From: Kluyvera sichuanensis
Lineage (GTDB): Bacteria; Pseudomonadota; Gammaproteobacteria; Enterobacterales; Enterobacteriaceae
NCBI RefSeq assembly: GCF_014218705.1
Contig: NZ_JABBJF010000003.1
Coordinates: 186,001 to 250,000 of the forward strand
Length of the DNA: 64,000 nt
Direction: 5' to 3'
This document shows positions 17,945 to 29,554 of the stretch, piece after piece. Each line of letters starts with the position of its first letter. Position 1 is the stretch's first letter. The notes beneath the pieces were generated by a model that saw only the letters and a list, made by a program, of their open reading frames with translations, did no database searches and was not told where the DNA came from. The position numbers and the translations under genes are program-made.

Positions 17945-19465
17945 ATGGACAACAATAATAGAGAGCCGTCTGGTGAATTCTTGTTGGAAATGAGCCAGAT
18001 CAACAAGTCATTTCCGGGCGTAAAAGCACTCGATAATGTTAACCTGAAAGTTCGTCCGCACTCGATCCATGCATTAATGGGCGAGAACGGTGCGGGCAAA
18101 TCAACGTTATTAAAATGTCTATTTGGGATCTACCAAAAAGATTCCGGCAGTATTCTCTTCCAGGGCAAAGAGATTGATTTCCATTCTGCTAAAGAAGCAT
18201 TGGAGAATGGTATTTCGATGGTTCACCAGGAACTTAACCTGGTATTACAACGCTCGGTCATGGACAACATGTGGTTAGGTCGTTACCCAACCAAAGGCAT
18301 GTTTGTCGATCAGGACAAAATGTATCGCGATACTAAAGCCATCTTTGATGAGCTGGATATTGATATCGACCCGCGTGCGCGCGTCGGTACGCTGTCCGTT
18401 TCGCAGATGCAGATGATTGAAATTGCTAAGGCCTTCTCCTATAACGCGAAAATCGTGATTATGGATGAGCCAACGTCATCGCTGACGGAAAAAGAGGTAA
18501 ACCACTTGTTTACCATCATCCGTAAGCTGAAAGACCGTGGCTGCGGCATCGTCTATATCTCGCACAAGATGGAAGAGATTTTCCAGCTGTGTGATGAAAT
18601 CACCGTTCTGCGCGACGGGCAGTGGATTGCCACCCAGCCGCTGGAAGGGCTGGATATGGACAAGATCATCGCCATGATGGTGGGCCGTTCGCTGAACCAG
18701 CGTTTCCCGGACAGGCAGAACGAGCCGGGCGAAGTCATCCTCGACGTGCAGCACCTGACGTCCCTGCGTCAGCCATCGATTCGCGACGTGTCGTTCCAAC
18801 TGCGTAAAGGTGAGATCCTCGGCATCGCCGGGCTGGTGGGCGCTAAGCGTACCGATATCGTGGAAACGCTGTTCGGCGTGCGCGAAAAATCGGGCGGCAC
18901 GATTACCCTGCACGGTAAGAAAATCAACAACCATAGCGCCAACGAAGCGATAAATAACGGTTTTGCGCTGGTCACCGAAGAGCGCCGCTCAACCGGTATT
19001 TATGCCTACCTTGATATTGGATTTAACTCATTAATCTCGAATATCAAGAGCTATAAAAACAAAGTGGGCCTGCTGGATAACTCCCGCATGAAGAGCGACA
19101 CCCAATGGGTTATCGACTCGATGCGCGTGAAAACGCCAGGGCATCACACGCAAATTGGTTCGCTATCCGGTGGTAACCAGCAGAAAGTGATTATTGGACG
19201 TTGGCTGTTAACCCAGCCTGAAATCCTGATGCTGGATGAACCAACCCGTGGTATCGACGTTGGTGCAAAATTTGAAATTTATCAATTAATCGCCGAACTG
19301 GCGAAGAAAGATAAAGGGATCATTATTATTTCTTCAGAAATGCCAGAGCTGCTGGGTATTACTGACCGCATCCTTGTCATGAGTAATGGCCTGGTTGCCG
19401 GGATTGTAGAAACGAAAACCGCAACGCAAAACGAAATTCTCCGTCTTGCGTCATTGCACCTTTAA
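17945..19465 (+). CDS. mglA: Galactose/methyl-galactoside ABC transporter ATPase MglA
   Basis: 506 residues from the ATG at 17945, exactly the E. coli length; the longer frame to 17897 adds an unrelated leader. It has two fused nucleotide-binding domains. The first has the Walker [10 protein letters not shown] (46-54), signature LSVSQMQ and Walker [12 protein letters not shown]. The second has an altered P-loop ([13 protein letters not shown]), normal for this subfamily, and LSGGNQQKV plus [11 protein letters not shown]. It energises uptake with MglB and MglC. Confidence 0.97.
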   Translation: MDNNNREPSGEFLLEMSQINKSFPGVKALDNVNLKVRPHSIHALMGENGAGKSTLLKCLFGIYQKDSGSILFQGKEIDFHSAKEALENGISMVHQELNLVLQRSVMDNMWLGRYPTKGMFVDQDKMYRDTKAIFDELDIDIDPRARVGTLSVSQMQMIEIAKAFSYNAKIVIMDEPTSSLTEKEVNHLFTIIRKLKDRGCGIVYISHKMEEIFQLCDEITVLRDGQWIATQPLEGLDMDKIIAMMVGRSLNQRFPDRQNEPGEVILDVQHLTSLRQPSIRDVSFQLRKGEILGIAGLVGAKRTDIVETLFGVREKSGGTITLHGKKINNHSANEAINNGFALVTEERRSTGIYAYLDIGFNSLISNIKSYKNKVGLLDNSRMKSDTQWVIDSMRVKTPGHHTQIGSLSGGNQQKVIIGRWLLTQPEILMLDEPTRGIDVGAKFEIYQLIAELAKKDKGIIIISSEMPELLGITDRILVMSNGLVAGIVETKTATQNEILRLASLHL

Positions 19466-19480
19466 TTTCAGGGGCTCGAC

Positions 19481-20491
19481 ATGAGTGCGTTAAATAAAAA
19501 AAGCTTTCTCACTTATCTGAAAGATGGCGGTATTTACGTTGTTCTTTTGGTTCTGCTGGCTATTATTATTATCCAGGACCCGACTTTCTTAAGTTTGTTG
19601 AACCTTAGTAATATCCTGACTCAGTCTTCTGTGCGTATTATCATCGCCCTCGGCGTTGCTGGTCTGATTGTGACCCAGGGTACTGACCTATCGGCAGGTC
19701 GCCAGGTTGGCCTCGCGGCGGTGATTGCAGCGACGCTGTTGCAGTCGATGGAGAACGCCAACAAGGTCTTCCCTGAGATGGCAACCATGCCAATCTTCGT
19801 GGTAATGATTATTGTCTGCGCTATTGGCGCGGTGATTGGCCTGATTAACGGGATTATCATTGCTTACCTGAACGTGACGCCGTTTATCACCACGCTGGGC
19901 ACGATGATCATCGTTTACGGTATCAACTCCCTGTACTACGACTTCGTGGGCGCATCGCCGATTTCTGGCTTCGACAGCGGCTTCTCGACATTCACGCAAG
20001 GGTTTATCGCGCTGGGCAGTTTCCGACTGTCGTACATTACTTTCTACGCGCTGATTGCCGTTGGCTTTGTCTGGATCCTGTGGAACAAGACTCGCTTTGG
20101 TAAAAACATCTTCGCTATCGGCGGTAACCCGGAAGCAGCGAAGGTTTCCGGCGTGAACGTTGCTCTGAACCTGCTGGTGATTTATGCGCTGTCCGGCGTG
20201 TTCTATGCCTTCGGCGGGATGCTGGAAGCAGGGCGTATCGGCTCGGCAACCAACAACCTCGGCTTTATGTATGAACTGGATGCGATTGCCGCCTGCGTGG
20301 TTGGCGGGGTGTCATTCAGCGGCGGCGTCGGTACCGTTCTGGGCGTGGTGACCGGTGTGATTATCTTCACCGTTATCAACTACGGCCTGACCTATATCGG
20401 CGTGAACCCGTACTGGCAGTACATCATCAAGGGCGGGATTATTATCTTCGCCGTGGCGCTGGACTCCCTCAAGTACGCACGTAAGAAATAA
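19481..20491 (+). CDS. mglC: Galactose/methyl-galactoside ABC permease MglC
   Basis: 336 residues, about ten membrane segments, of the BPD_transp_2 (ribose/galactose) type. Conserved pieces include VTQGTDLSAGRQVG and GRIGSATNNLGF. It starts 15 bp after mglA, and a terminator follows directly. It forms the membrane channel of the Mgl transporter. Confidence 0.97.
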   Translation: MSALNKKSFLTYLKDGGIYVVLLVLLAIIIIQDPTFLSLLNLSNILTQSSVRIIIALGVAGLIVTQGTDLSAGRQVGLAAVIAATLLQSMENANKVFPEMATMPIFVVMIIVCAIGAVIGLINGIIIAYLNVTPFITTLGTMIIVYGINSLYYDFVGASPISGFDSGFSTFTQGFIALGSFRLSYITFYALIAVGFVWILWNKTRFGKNIFAIGGNPEAAKVSGVNVALNLLVIYALSGVFYAFGGMLEAGRIGSATNNLGFMYELDAIAACVVGGVSFSGGVGTVLGVVTGVIIFTVINYGLTYIGVNPYWQYIIKGGIIIFAVALDSLKYARKK

Positions 20492-20495
20492 AAAG

Positions 20496-20521
20496 AAGCC
20501 CGGCGAAATGCCGGGCTTTTA
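20496..20521 (+). terminator. Terminator of mglBAC
   Basis: AAGCCCGGC (20496-20504) pairs with GCCGGGCTT (20510-20518) over a five-base loop, then TTTT. It begins four bases after the mglC stop. Confidence 0.92.
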
Positions 20522-20524
20522 CGT

Positions 20525-20606
20525 TGTAGCCCGGCCAAGCGCAGCGCCGCCGGGGTTTACCACCGAACAACCCGGGAGTCGGTGCTGCGCACCTCGTCCG
20601 GGTTAC
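20525..20606. repeat. Paired REP-type element
   Basis: GTAGCCCGGCCAAGCGCAG and, inverted, CACCTCGTCCGGGTTA frame an 80 bp palindromic unit between the convergent ends of mglC and preA. Same family as the other GTAGCCCGG units. Confidence 0.8.
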
Positions 20607-20626
20607 TTGCTCAACGTTGAGAGGTG

Positions 20627-21868
20627 TTAAAGCGCCACCGCATGCGCTGTTTCACCCGGTTTAAAGGCTATCTCCCCAAGGCTAATGCAGGCCACCGGAC
20701 AGACGTGTCCGCAGAGCAGACAGCCGACGCATTTTTCGGTATTGCAGTGCGGTGTGCGGGTCTCTTCATTCCACTCCATCGCCTGATGCCCGCCGTCATA
20801 GCAGGAGATATAGCAGCGGCCGCAGCCGACACATTTTTCCTGATTAATATGCGGGTAGACAATGTAGCTGCGGTCGAGCTCTTCGGCCGGCACGATGTTG
20901 TGATTGGCGAGACCAATCATCTCATCAAGCGAATGGAAGCCCTGATCGTTAAGGTAGTGGGAGAGGCCGCTTATCATATCTTCGACGATACGGTAGCCGT
21001 ACTGCATGATGCCGGTCGTAACCTGCAGCGTCGCCGCGCCCAGCAGTAAAAACTCGGCGGCGTCTTCCCAGGTTTCAATCCCGCCGATCCCGCTGATGGG
21101 GAAATCCTTCAGCTCGGGGTGCGTGCGCAGTTGCTGAATGAAGCGCAGCGCAATCGGCTTCACGGCTTTACCGGAATACCCGGAGACGCTGGATTTACCG
21201 TTGACCACCGGCATGCCGATTTTACGGTTTAGGTCGATATTGGTAATCGATTTAACGGTGTTGATGGTCGCAATGCCGTCGGCGCCGCCGCGTTTGGCCG
21301 CCAGCGCCACTTCGCACATATCGCCGATGTTCGGTGTCATTTTCGCGAGCATCGGCAGAGAGGAACCGCGCTTCACCGCCCGGCAGTACTTCTCTACCAG
21401 CTCCGGGCTTTGCCCGACGTCGCTGCCCATCGCGTGGGAGGTCATTTGCGGGCAGGAGAAGTTACACTCAATCATGTCGGCCCCGGCTTCCTCGACGAGC
21501 TTCGCCAGATCCTGCCATTGCTGTTCATTTTCGCCCATGATCGAAGCGATCAGCACCTTATCGGGATAATCCTGCTTGAGTTGGCGGATTGCCGCCAGGT
21601 TTTCCGCCAGCGGGTGCTCGGCAATCTGCTCCATATTCTTAAAGCCGATAAACCCGGTGTCTTCTTTGGTCAGATGATCGAAGCGCGGAGAGACTTCGTT
21701 GGCAATGAAGAAGCCGATAGTTTTAAACACGATCCCGCCCCAGCCGCTGTCATAGGCCTTGGCGCACATGTCGTAACAGTTGCCCACCGGTGAAGACGAG
21801 AGGCAGAACGGATTAGGGAATTTAACGCCGCAGAAGGTGACAGACAGATCTTTGGTTAACATGTTCAT
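20627..21868 (-). CDS. preA: NAD-dependent dihydropyrimidine dehydrogenase, catalytic subunit PreA
   Basis: 413 residues. The N-terminal FMN barrel of the dihydroorotate-dehydrogenase type opens [20 protein letters not shown]; the catalytic stretch is [13 protein letters not shown]. The C-terminal 75 residues carry two [4Fe-4S] motifs, [11 protein letters not shown] and [12 protein letters not shown]. With PreT it reduces uracil and thymine to dihydropyrimidines using NADH. Its ATG overlaps the preT stop by four bases (ATGA), so the two are translationally coupled. Confidence 0.95.
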   Translation of the reverse strand: MNMLTKDLSVTFCGVKFPNPFCLSSSPVGNCYDMCAKAYDSGWGGIVFKTIGFFIANEVSPRFDHLTKEDTGFIGFKNMEQIAEHPLAENLAAIRQLKQDYPDKVLIASIMGENEQQWQDLAKLVEEAGADMIECNFSCPQMTSHAMGSDVGQSPELVEKYCRAVKRGSSLPMLAKMTPNIGDMCEVALAAKRGGADGIATINTVKSITNIDLNRKIGMPVVNGKSSVSGYSGKAVKPIALRFIQQLRTHPELKDFPISGIGGIETWEDAAEFLLLGAATLQVTTGIMQYGYRIVEDMISGLSHYLNDQGFHSLDEMIGLANHNIVPAEELDRSYIVYPHINQEKCVGCGRCYISCYDGGHQAMEWNEETRTPHCNTEKCVGCLLCGHVCPVACISLGEIAFKPGETAHAVAL

Positions 21869-23097
21869 GCCTCCTCTAAATAGTGATGAATGGCCTGAGC
21901 GGCTTCTTTCCCGGTCTTCACGGCGTAGACCACAGTTTTATCTCCTTTGACGATATCGCCCGCGGCGAACAGCGCAGGATCGCTGGTCTGGTAGTCGTGC
22001 GTTTCCACGACGTTGCGCTGTACCTGAATGCCCGCAAAGGCATTTAGCTCAGCGCGTTGGCCCACCGCCAGATAAATACGCTCCGCCGTCAGCGTTAGCT
22101 CGCCGGGCAGGCGGACGTGCTGGAATGTGACTTTGTTGCCCGCCACGCTGACAGGCGTAAAGCCATCGATAATCGACACGCCCAGCGCCTGGGTAGTGGT
22201 GAACTCTTTATCGCTTGCCGGGAAGTCGGCCAGCTCTTCGCGCGCGACGCAGGTGACGGAGGAGCAGCCGAGAATTTTCAGCGTGCTGGCTACGTCCATT
22301 GCCACGTCGCCGCCGCCGACAATCAGGGCGCTTTGCGGTACGGTGATGTTGCCGCCAGAGGTACGGGTGCGCTGGAGAAAATCGATGGCAATCTCGACCG
22401 GGTCTGCGTCGTTAAACATTGGTAGCGTTGCGCCTTTGGACATCCCAACGGTCAGCAGCACGGCGCGGTAGTCGGCTTTTAGCTCGGCGAGGGTCAGGTT
22501 TTTGCCGACTTCACAGCCGCAGAGAATCGTCACGCCCATTTCGCTGATGCGCGCAATCTCTGCATCCAGCACCTTTTGTGGCAGGCGGAATTCAGGAATA
22601 CCGTGACGCAACCAGCCGCCCGGCTGGGCCGCCTTTTCGAAAAGGGTCACGTCATAACCCAGATTGGTGAGGGTGACGCTGGCCTGTAATCCGGCAGGGC
22701 CCGCGCCAACAATCGCCACTTTGCCCTTATCCTTGCGGCCCGGTTGGTAAATCTGCATCGCCATCTGCTGCTCAAAGTCGGTAATAAAACGCTGCAGGCG
22801 GCCGATATCAATCGGCGTATCGATTCCCGAGCGGGAACAGCCCTGTTGGCACAGTTTTTCCGTTGGGCAGACGCGTGCACACACCGCCCCTAATGCATTA
22901 TTTTCCCGAATGGTTTCGGCCGCGCCTTTAACGTTGCGGAAATAGAGCGAGCGAATGAACTTGCCTGGGTCGGTCTCCGCCGGGCAGGACTGGCTGCACG
23001 GCGCGTCGTGGCACAGCAGGCAGCGGGAGGCTTCTTTGATCGCCAACAGCGGCGTAAAGGCGGGAATCAGCTCATCCTGGTATTCGTGTTGCGACAT
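21865..23097 (-). CDS. preT: NAD-dependent dihydropyrimidine dehydrogenase subunit PreT
   Basis: 410 residues. N-terminal cysteine-rich ferredoxin-like region ([19 protein letters not shown], then [15 protein letters not shown]) followed by FAD-binding [10 protein letters not shown] and NAD-binding [10 protein letters not shown] motifs, as in the small subunit of glutamate synthase. It passes electrons from NADH to PreA. A CRP-type site lies about 85 bp upstream. Confidence 0.95.
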   Translation of the reverse strand: MSQHEYQDELIPAFTPLLAIKEASRCLLCHDAPCSQSCPAETDPGKFIRSLYFRNVKGAAETIRENNALGAVCARVCPTEKLCQQGCSRSGIDTPIDIGRLQRFITDFEQQMAMQIYQPGRKDKGKVAIVGAGPAGLQASVTLTNLGYDVTLFEKAAQPGGWLRHGIPEFRLPQKVLDAEIARISEMGVTILCGCEVGKNLTLAELKADYRAVLLTVGMSKGATLPMFNDADPVEIAIDFLQRTRTSGGNITVPQSALIVGGGDVAMDVASTLKILGCSSVTCVAREELADFPASDKEFTTTQALGVSIIDGFTPVSVAGNKVTFQHVRLPGELTLTAERIYLAVGQRAELNAFAGIQVQRNVVETHDYQTSDPALFAAGDIVKGDKTVVYAVKTGKEAAQAIHHYLEEA

Positions 23098-23181
23098 AAT
23101 TGCTCCCTTAATGATTAGTTTAATTAAGGCAAATAAAGTGAAACAACTACTGGCAGGCTAAGCGGATGAGGGGGAGGGTTC

Positions 23182-23197
23182 TGTGAAAGTATTCACA
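23182..23197 (-). promoter_or_regulatory. CRP-type site upstream of preTA
   Basis: TGTGAAAGTATTCACA matches all ten defined bases of the CRP consensus. It lies 85-100 bp before the preT start in an otherwise gene-free 212 bp stretch. CRP control of preTA is therefore likely, but no promoter hexamers stand out. Confidence 0.7.
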
Positions 23198-23309
23198 AAT
23201 AACCTGATAATTGGTGTGGTTTATTGAGGATCGCAAGAATACATAAGATGCAAATAGGAACAATTACCGCAATGAGAATTCATTAGATCGATTTATCTGA
23301 AGCTGAGGT

Positions 23310-23756
23310 TTACTCCGATGAAAGCAGCGTCGTCAGCAGGCTTTTTGCGATCGGTATCAGACCTATTTGTAGACCGAGGGGTTTATAGATTCGATTGATC
23401 ACCTCGACGGAGTAATTTCCTTTGTCGTTTTCAATATCTGACAGCGTTTTGCGTGATACGGAAACCAGTTCGGCGTAGGCGTCCTGTTTTAATCCCATGA
23501 TGTGGATTCGAAACTGCTTTAGTGCGACGCCCTGTGAAATCTCACCCAGCAGTAGCTGTCTGATGAGGTTATTCATCACCGTTTTACGTTCCTGAGTGGT
23601 GATTTTATCCGTTGTTGAGGAGACGCGCTTTTTTTCCACCAGCGGTGTCTGTCGGGTGACGTTATAAATCCCTGTCGCCTGATTTAAGTCGTTATTAGAC
23701 TGACGTAAGCGTTCGACGGTGGCTTTAATCTCATCTTTTTTATTTTGCGCACTCAT
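23310..23756 (-). CDS. Orphan XRE-type helix-turn-helix protein, antitoxin-like
   Basis: 148 residues from the ATG at 23756, which overlaps the stop of a degraded upstream frame as ATGA; a start 12 bases further up would read MGVAM. About residues 1-75 are polar, Lys/Thr-rich and unlike anything I recognise. The C-terminal part (IMGLKQDAYAELVSVSRKTL, then SDIENDKGNYSVEVINRIYKPLG) is a HipB/XRE-like DNA-binding domain. No toxin-like partner follows. It lies where E. coli has yeiS, in a stretch visibly richer in A+T than its neighbours, so it was probably acquired by transfer. Function unknown. Confidence 0.7.
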   Translation of the reverse strand: MSAQNKKDEIKATVERLRQSNNDLNQATGIYNVTRQTPLVEKKRVSSTTDKITTQERKTVMNNLIRQLLLGEISQGVALKQFRIHIMGLKQDAYAELVSVSRKTLSDIENDKGNYSVEVINRIYKPLGLQIGLIPIAKSLLTTLLSSE

Positions 23757-23896
23757 AGCAACCCCCACCGTGTCAGTTTGTCTGTCATAAATTTAAAGCC
23801 AATCGACGGCATCAATAATATGGCCTCCGGTACGCCGCGTGCCTGGAGCCTTTCCGGTAAGTCGACGAGCGAAGCTGCTGTTTTATGTACCTTATA
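23753..23896 (-). pseudogene. Remnant reading frame upstream of the HTH gene
   Basis: An open frame of 47 codons without an early ATG, ending in TGA that overlaps the HTH gene start (ATGA). It reads LVDLPERLQARGVPEAILL, then MPSIGFKFMTDKLTRWGLL. An in-frame TGA lies at 23899-23897. The tight stop/start overlap is what a once-longer gene translationally coupled to the HTH gene would leave behind. I do not recognise the family. It could also be chance. Confidence 0.4.
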
Positions 23897-23937
23897 TCAC
23901 GCGTTATTCACATTTTACGTTTTTAGTGACACATATA

Positions 23938-24681
<744 letters not shown>

Positions 24682-24775
24682 TCAATAGTGGACGAGGGAG
24701 ACATCAGGCTACTTTACCCGCCGGGCAAGAGCAAGAAACCATCGTTTAATTGCGGGGAAATTAACCGGTGTGTTG

Positions 24776-24857
24776 TCGCCCGGCTAAGCGAAGCGCCGCC
24801 GGGACGGGGCACAGAGTCACCCCGGAGTCGGCGTGTTCACGCCTCGTCCGGGCGACA
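24776..24857. repeat. Paired REP-type element
   Basis: CGCCCGGCTAAGCGAAGCG and an inverted partner CGCCTCGTCCGGGCGAC about 60 bp later, between sanA and cdd. Same general type as the unit after mglC, which also has a GAGTCGG-containing middle. Confidence 0.75.
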
Positions 24858-24860
24858 TCG

Positions 24861-25745
<885 letters not shown>

Positions 25746-25786
25746 GGCGTTGTGCCTCATAACAATGTAATGGGATCGTAGTGTAC

Positions 25787-25802
25787 GGGGCGCAAGCGCC
25801 CC
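25787..25802. repeat. Short GC hairpin between yohK and cdd
   Basis: GGGGCGC (25787-25793) and GCGCCCC (25796-25802) pair around AA. There is no T-run after it in either direction. It may be the end of the yohJK transcript or part of the cdd leader. Confidence 0.5.
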
Positions 25803-25874
25803 GATTAGTGATCAATATCTCATTGTTAATGCAACGTGTGTAACATCAATTAAAAATGTGTGATTTGTCTCGTT

Positions 25875-26570
25875 TTATCCCACTACCGACAGAATAATCG
25901 GGAACAGGAATGGCGCAATCAGCGAGGTCATGATGCCGCAGATAACCAACGCCAGCGAACTAAACGCCCCTTCCTGATAGTCCATCTCGGCGCAGCGAGC
26001 GGTGCCGAGGGCGTGCGAGGCGGTGCCCATTGACAGCCCACGCGAGGCTTTGGTGGTAATCCGCATCAGGTTCAGCAGGGTATGGCCAAACACCGCACCA
26101 AGAATACCGACGTAAATCACGCACACGGCGCTAATGGCCGGAATACCGCCGATGCTGCCGCTGACCGCCATCGCAATCGGCGTGGTCACCGATTTCGGCA
26201 GAATAGAAGCGGCGATTTGCGGGGAAGCCCCCATCATCAGCGCCACTGACGTCCCGGTGATCATCGCCACCGCGCTGCCGACGAAGCAGATAGTAATGAT
26301 GGATTTCCAGCGGGCGCGGATCTGGTGCAGCTGTTCATACAGCGGATAGGCCAGGGCGACCACCGCAGGCTGCAGCAGATCGTTCAGCACTTCACTGCCC
26401 TTAAAGTAGTGATCGTACGGAATATCGGTCAGCAGCAGGAACGGAATAATGACTACCATCGACACCAGCAGCGGGTTAAGCAGCGGCATCTTAAAGCGCG
26501 CGGCAAGCTTACGGGCGGCGAAAAAGACGACTAAGGTCAGCGGTAAAGACCACCAGATATAGTGCAGCAT
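25875..26570 (-). CDS. yohK: LrgB/CidB-family membrane protein YohK
   Basis: 231 residues, same length as E. coli YohK. About seven membrane segments; conserved LrgB stretch ILPKSVTTPIAMAVSGSIGG and GTASHALGTARC. Partner of YohJ; the pair resembles the CidAB/LrgAB proteins that affect murein hydrolase export or small-molecule transport. Its ATG overlaps the yohJ stop by one base. Confidence 0.95.
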   Translation of the reverse strand: MLHYIWWSLPLTLVVFFAARKLAARFKMPLLNPLLVSMVVIIPFLLLTDIPYDHYFKGSEVLNDLLQPAVVALAYPLYEQLHQIRARWKSIITICFVGSAVAMITGTSVALMMGASPQIAASILPKSVTTPIAMAVSGSIGGIPAISAVCVIYVGILGAVFGHTLLNLMRITTKASRGLSMGTASHALGTARCAEMDYQEGAFSSLALVICGIMTSLIAPFLFPIILSVVG

Positions 26571-26968
26571 TATTTATCCGCTCCCTCACGACCAACGACT
26601 TTACGCTCACCGTGAATCAGGTGAGAGCTCCAGCTCACCACCACCAGCACCACCAACGTACTGATGGTACAGGAGACGACCACCGGGCCGAACTGCGCGC
26701 TCAGCAGCGAGAAGTACTGCATCACGCCCACGCCAATCGGCACGAACAGCAGCGCCATATAGCGGATCAGGATGTAGCAGCCGGGGTTGACCCACTTCGC
26801 GGGCAGGATTTGCAGCGCCAGCAGCACAAACATAATAAGCATGCCGATAATGCTGCCGGGAATGGTAATCGGCAGCAGCGACGAAATAAAAATACCGGCA
26901 TACAGACAGGCGTAAATCAGCACGAATGCACGCAGGTATTGCCAGATTAAATTCAGCGATTTGAGCAT
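26570..26968 (-). CDS. yohJ: LrgA/CidA-family membrane protein YohJ
   Basis: 132 residues from the ATG at 26968 (preceded by AAAGGTGA), equal to the E. coli length; a start at 27004 would add 12 residues. Four membrane segments; typical motifs [14 protein letters not shown] and [22 protein letters not shown] split by short loops. Holin-like partner of YohK. Confidence 0.95.
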   Translation of the reverse strand: MLKSLNLIWQYLRAFVLIYACLYAGIFISSLLPITIPGSIIGMLIMFVLLALQILPAKWVNPGCYILIRYMALLFVPIGVGVMQYFSLLSAQFGPVVVSCTISTLVVLVVVSWSSHLIHGERKVVGREGADK

Positions 26969-27091
26969 GGGATTCACCTTTGGTGGAATGCATTCATCAT
27001 ACAATTAAACCCAGAAATGTGCTACCGATCACATCATGAAATCTGAGCATACCTGATATAGATAATGCGAACATCAGGCATCTGCTCGGCG

Positions 27092-28015
27092 TTATTCCGT
27101 CATTTGCACCGGATGCGACAAATAGTGGAGAAACCGGCTTAGCGCCAGCGAAGGCGTGCTCGATTTGCGCCAGAATACGCCAACGCTGCCTTTCTGCTCA
27201 ACACGTGGCAGCGCCAGAATGGCGAGCTGGCCCTGGCTCTGGTATCGCTCCGCCAGGCGCAGTGACAGAATTGAGATCATATCGCTGCTTTGCAGCAGGT
27301 TGACGCTGACGTTCATCGAGGCCGACTCAATGGTATTTTCAGGCAGCATGACGCCGTTTTCCACCAGCGCATTGTCGATGCTTTGGCGAATCGGCGTGCC
27401 GTTTGGCCAGACTATCCAGCGCCATGACGCCAGGTCCTCCCACGACAGTCGGCTGCGGTGGGCGAGGGGATGGTCGGTTCGCGCCACGAAACAGACCGGT
27501 TCGGTATAGAGCACTTCGTAGTTTAGCGGTAACTCCAGCGCCCGGCCGCCGATGCGCCCAACCACCACGTCCACGACGCCGGACTGCAAATCATGCAACA
27601 GCGGCGTCATCACCTTCTCTTCAATATTCAGATGCAGCGTTGGCATTTCGGCCAGCAGCGGGAAAATGGCCTGGGAGACGCAGTCGGTCGCCACCGGCGA
27701 GCAGCCGATTTTCAGGCTCCCCACAAGGCCGCCCTGTTTAAAACGCTCCATCTCAAACTGCGAGCGTTCGATGTCGTTAATCAGCCGCTGTGCGTGCTGA
27801 AGCAGCAGCTTGCCGCCCTCCGACACGCGCAGCCCTTTGCTGTGACGCTCAAAAAGCGTGATGCCCAGCTCTTCTTCAAACTGGGTTAACCATTTTGAGA
27901 GCGCGGGTTGGGTGATGTGCATCATTTTAGCGACCTGAGTCAGGTTTCCCTGCTCGCCAAGTGCCACCAGCATCTTCAGATGGTGGAGCTTCAGCTTCTG
28001 CGTCCAATCGGCCAT
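27092..28015 (-). CDS. mhbR: LysR-type regulator of the gentisate operon (MhbR)
   Basis: 307 residues from the ATG at 28015, which follows a strong GGAGG site; 16 further upstream codons lack one. The N-terminal helix-turn-helix includes NLTQVAKMMHITQPALSKWL. The LysR sensor domain is typical of aromatic-compound regulators. It is divergent from mhbTDHIM with 169 bp between, so it is inferred to activate that operon with 3-hydroxybenzoate or gentisate as inducer. It lies downstream-facing toward yohJ, from which it is 123 bp away. Confidence 0.82.
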   Translation of the reverse strand: MADWTQKLKLHHLKMLVALGEQGNLTQVAKMMHITQPALSKWLTQFEEELGITLFERHSKGLRVSEGGKLLLQHAQRLINDIERSQFEMERFKQGGLVGSLKIGCSPVATDCVSQAIFPLLAEMPTLHLNIEEKVMTPLLHDLQSGVVDVVVGRIGGRALELPLNYEVLYTEPVCFVARTDHPLAHRSRLSWEDLASWRWIVWPNGTPIRQSIDNALVENGVMLPENTIESASMNVSVNLLQSSDMISILSLRLAERYQSQGQLAILALPRVEQKGSVGVFWRKSSTPSLALSRFLHYLSHPVQMTE

Positions 28016-28020
28016 GAGAT

Positions 28021-28072
28021 ATAACCTCCAGGTTATGGATAGGCATGAAATGCCATTGTACAACTCATTTCA
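28021..28072. promoter_or_regulatory. mhbR/mhbT operator region with nested inverted repeats
   Basis: ATAACCT-CC-AGGTTAT (28021-28036) is a perfect palindrome that covers the mhbR ribosome-binding site. A second pair, TGAAATG (28046-28052) and CATTTCA (28066-28072), has a 13 bp spacer, a size suited to a LysR dimer. GGCAT-GAA-ATGCC (28042-28054) overlaps it. These are candidate MhbR sites by position only. Confidence 0.5.
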
Positions 28073-28184
28073 CATGTCACAAGATAGCAACATAAAAGCA
28101 AAAAAATAAACATCTTACTCTGAGCCGTTCTGGCGAAAGCGTGAACGGCGACGTGGATAACCTGCATATACCGAGGCCCTCCCT

Positions 28185-29543
28185 ATGACGCAACGACGTG
28201 AACTACAGGCACTCATCGATGTCGCTCCGATCGGCAAGATGCAGTGGCGCGTCATCATCTGCTGTTTCCTGGTAGTGATGATGGACGGTTTTGATACCGC
28301 CGCGATTGGCTTTATCGCCCCGGCCATTCGCGACCACTGGCAGTTAACGGCAGGCGATTTGGCCCCGCTGTTTGGCGCAGGTCTGCTGGGGTTAACCGCA
28401 GGCGCCTTGCTGTGCGGCCCGCTCTCTGACCGGCTCGGGCGCAAACGGGTTATCGAATGGTGCGTGGCGCTGTTCGGCCTCTTCAGCCTGCTGTCGGCGT
28501 TCTCACCGAATCTGGAAGCCTTAATCATCCTGCGCTTCTTAACCGGCCTCGGCCTTGGCGGCGCAATGCCCAATACCATCACCATGACCTCTGAATACCT
28601 GCCGGCCCGCCGTCGCGGCGCGCTGGTCACCTTGATGTTCTGCGGCTTTACCCTCGGCTCGGCGCTGGGCGGTATCGTCAGCGCGCAGTTGGTGGCGGTG
28701 ATTGGCTGGCACGGCATTCTGGTGCTGGGCGGCGTCTTGCCTATCGTGCTGTTCTTCGTGCTGCTGGCCGTGCTGCCGGAATCCCCGCGCTGGCTGGTAC
28801 GCCGTCAGCGTCCGCAGGCGGAAATTCGCCGCACCGTCAGCGCCATGACCGGCGAGCGCTATGACGACGCCGAGTTCTGGCTCGATGAACCGGCGGCAAC
28901 CCAGAAGGGTAGCATCAGCCAGCTGTTCGCCGGGCGTCAGCTCACCATCACGCTGATGCTGTGGGTGGTGTTCTTTATGAGCCTGCTGATCATCTATTTA
29001 CTCTCCAGCTGGATGCCAACCCTGCTGAACCATCGCGGGATCGATCTCCAGCACGCCTCGTGGGTAACGGCGGCGTTCCAGGTAGGCGGTACGCTGGGGG
29101 CGCTGATGCTCGGCGTGTTAATGGATAAATTCAACCCGTTCTGGGTGCTGGCGGTGAGCTATGCGCTGGGGGCGGTGTGCATTGTGATGATTGGCCTGAG
29201 CGAAAACGGCCTGTGGATGATGGCGCTGGCGATTTTCGGTACCGGCATCGGCATCAGCGGCTCGCAGGTTGGCCTGAATGCACTGACCGCCACGCTTTAT
29301 CCGACCCAGAGCCGCGCCACTGGCGTGAGCTGGTCAAACGCTATCGGTCGCTGCGGCGCGATTGTCGGCTCCGTTTCCGGCGGCGTGATGATGGCGATGA
29401 ACTTCTCATTCGACACCCTGTTCTTTGTGATTGCCGTACCGGCCGCCATTAGCGCCGTGGTGCTGACGCTCCTGACGCTGGTCGTACGCCAATCTTCCCG
29501 AGTACCCGAATCGTCGCCTGTGATGGGCGCGGTGAAAAGTTAA
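28185..29543 (+). CDS. mhbT: 3-hydroxybenzoate MFS transporter MhbT
   Basis: 452 residues, 12 membrane segments, of the aromatic acid:H+ symporter (AAHS) family: [20 protein letters not shown] in segment 1 holds the conserved Asp, and the loop motif [15 protein letters not shown] follows segment 2. It is the first gene of mhbTDHIM, 11 bp before mhbD. It matches the transporter of the Klebsiella 3-hydroxybenzoate cluster in position and family. Confidence 0.9.
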   Translation: MTQRRELQALIDVAPIGKMQWRVIICCFLVVMMDGFDTAAIGFIAPAIRDHWQLTAGDLAPLFGAGLLGLTAGALLCGPLSDRLGRKRVIEWCVALFGLFSLLSAFSPNLEALIILRFLTGLGLGGAMPNTITMTSEYLPARRRGALVTLMFCGFTLGSALGGIVSAQLVAVIGWHGILVLGGVLPIVLFFVLLAVLPESPRWLVRRQRPQAEIRRTVSAMTGERYDDAEFWLDEPAATQKGSISQLFAGRQLTITLMLWVVFFMSLLIIYLLSSWMPTLLNHRGIDLQHASWVTAAFQVGGTLGALMLGVLMDKFNPFWVLAVSYALGAVCIVMIGLSENGLWMMALAIFGTGIGISGSQVGLNALTATLYPTQSRATGVSWSNAIGRCGAIVGSVSGGVMMAMNFSFDTLFFVIAVPAAISAVVLTLLTLVVRQSSRVPESSPVMGAVKS

Positions 29544-29554
29544 GGAGAATAATA

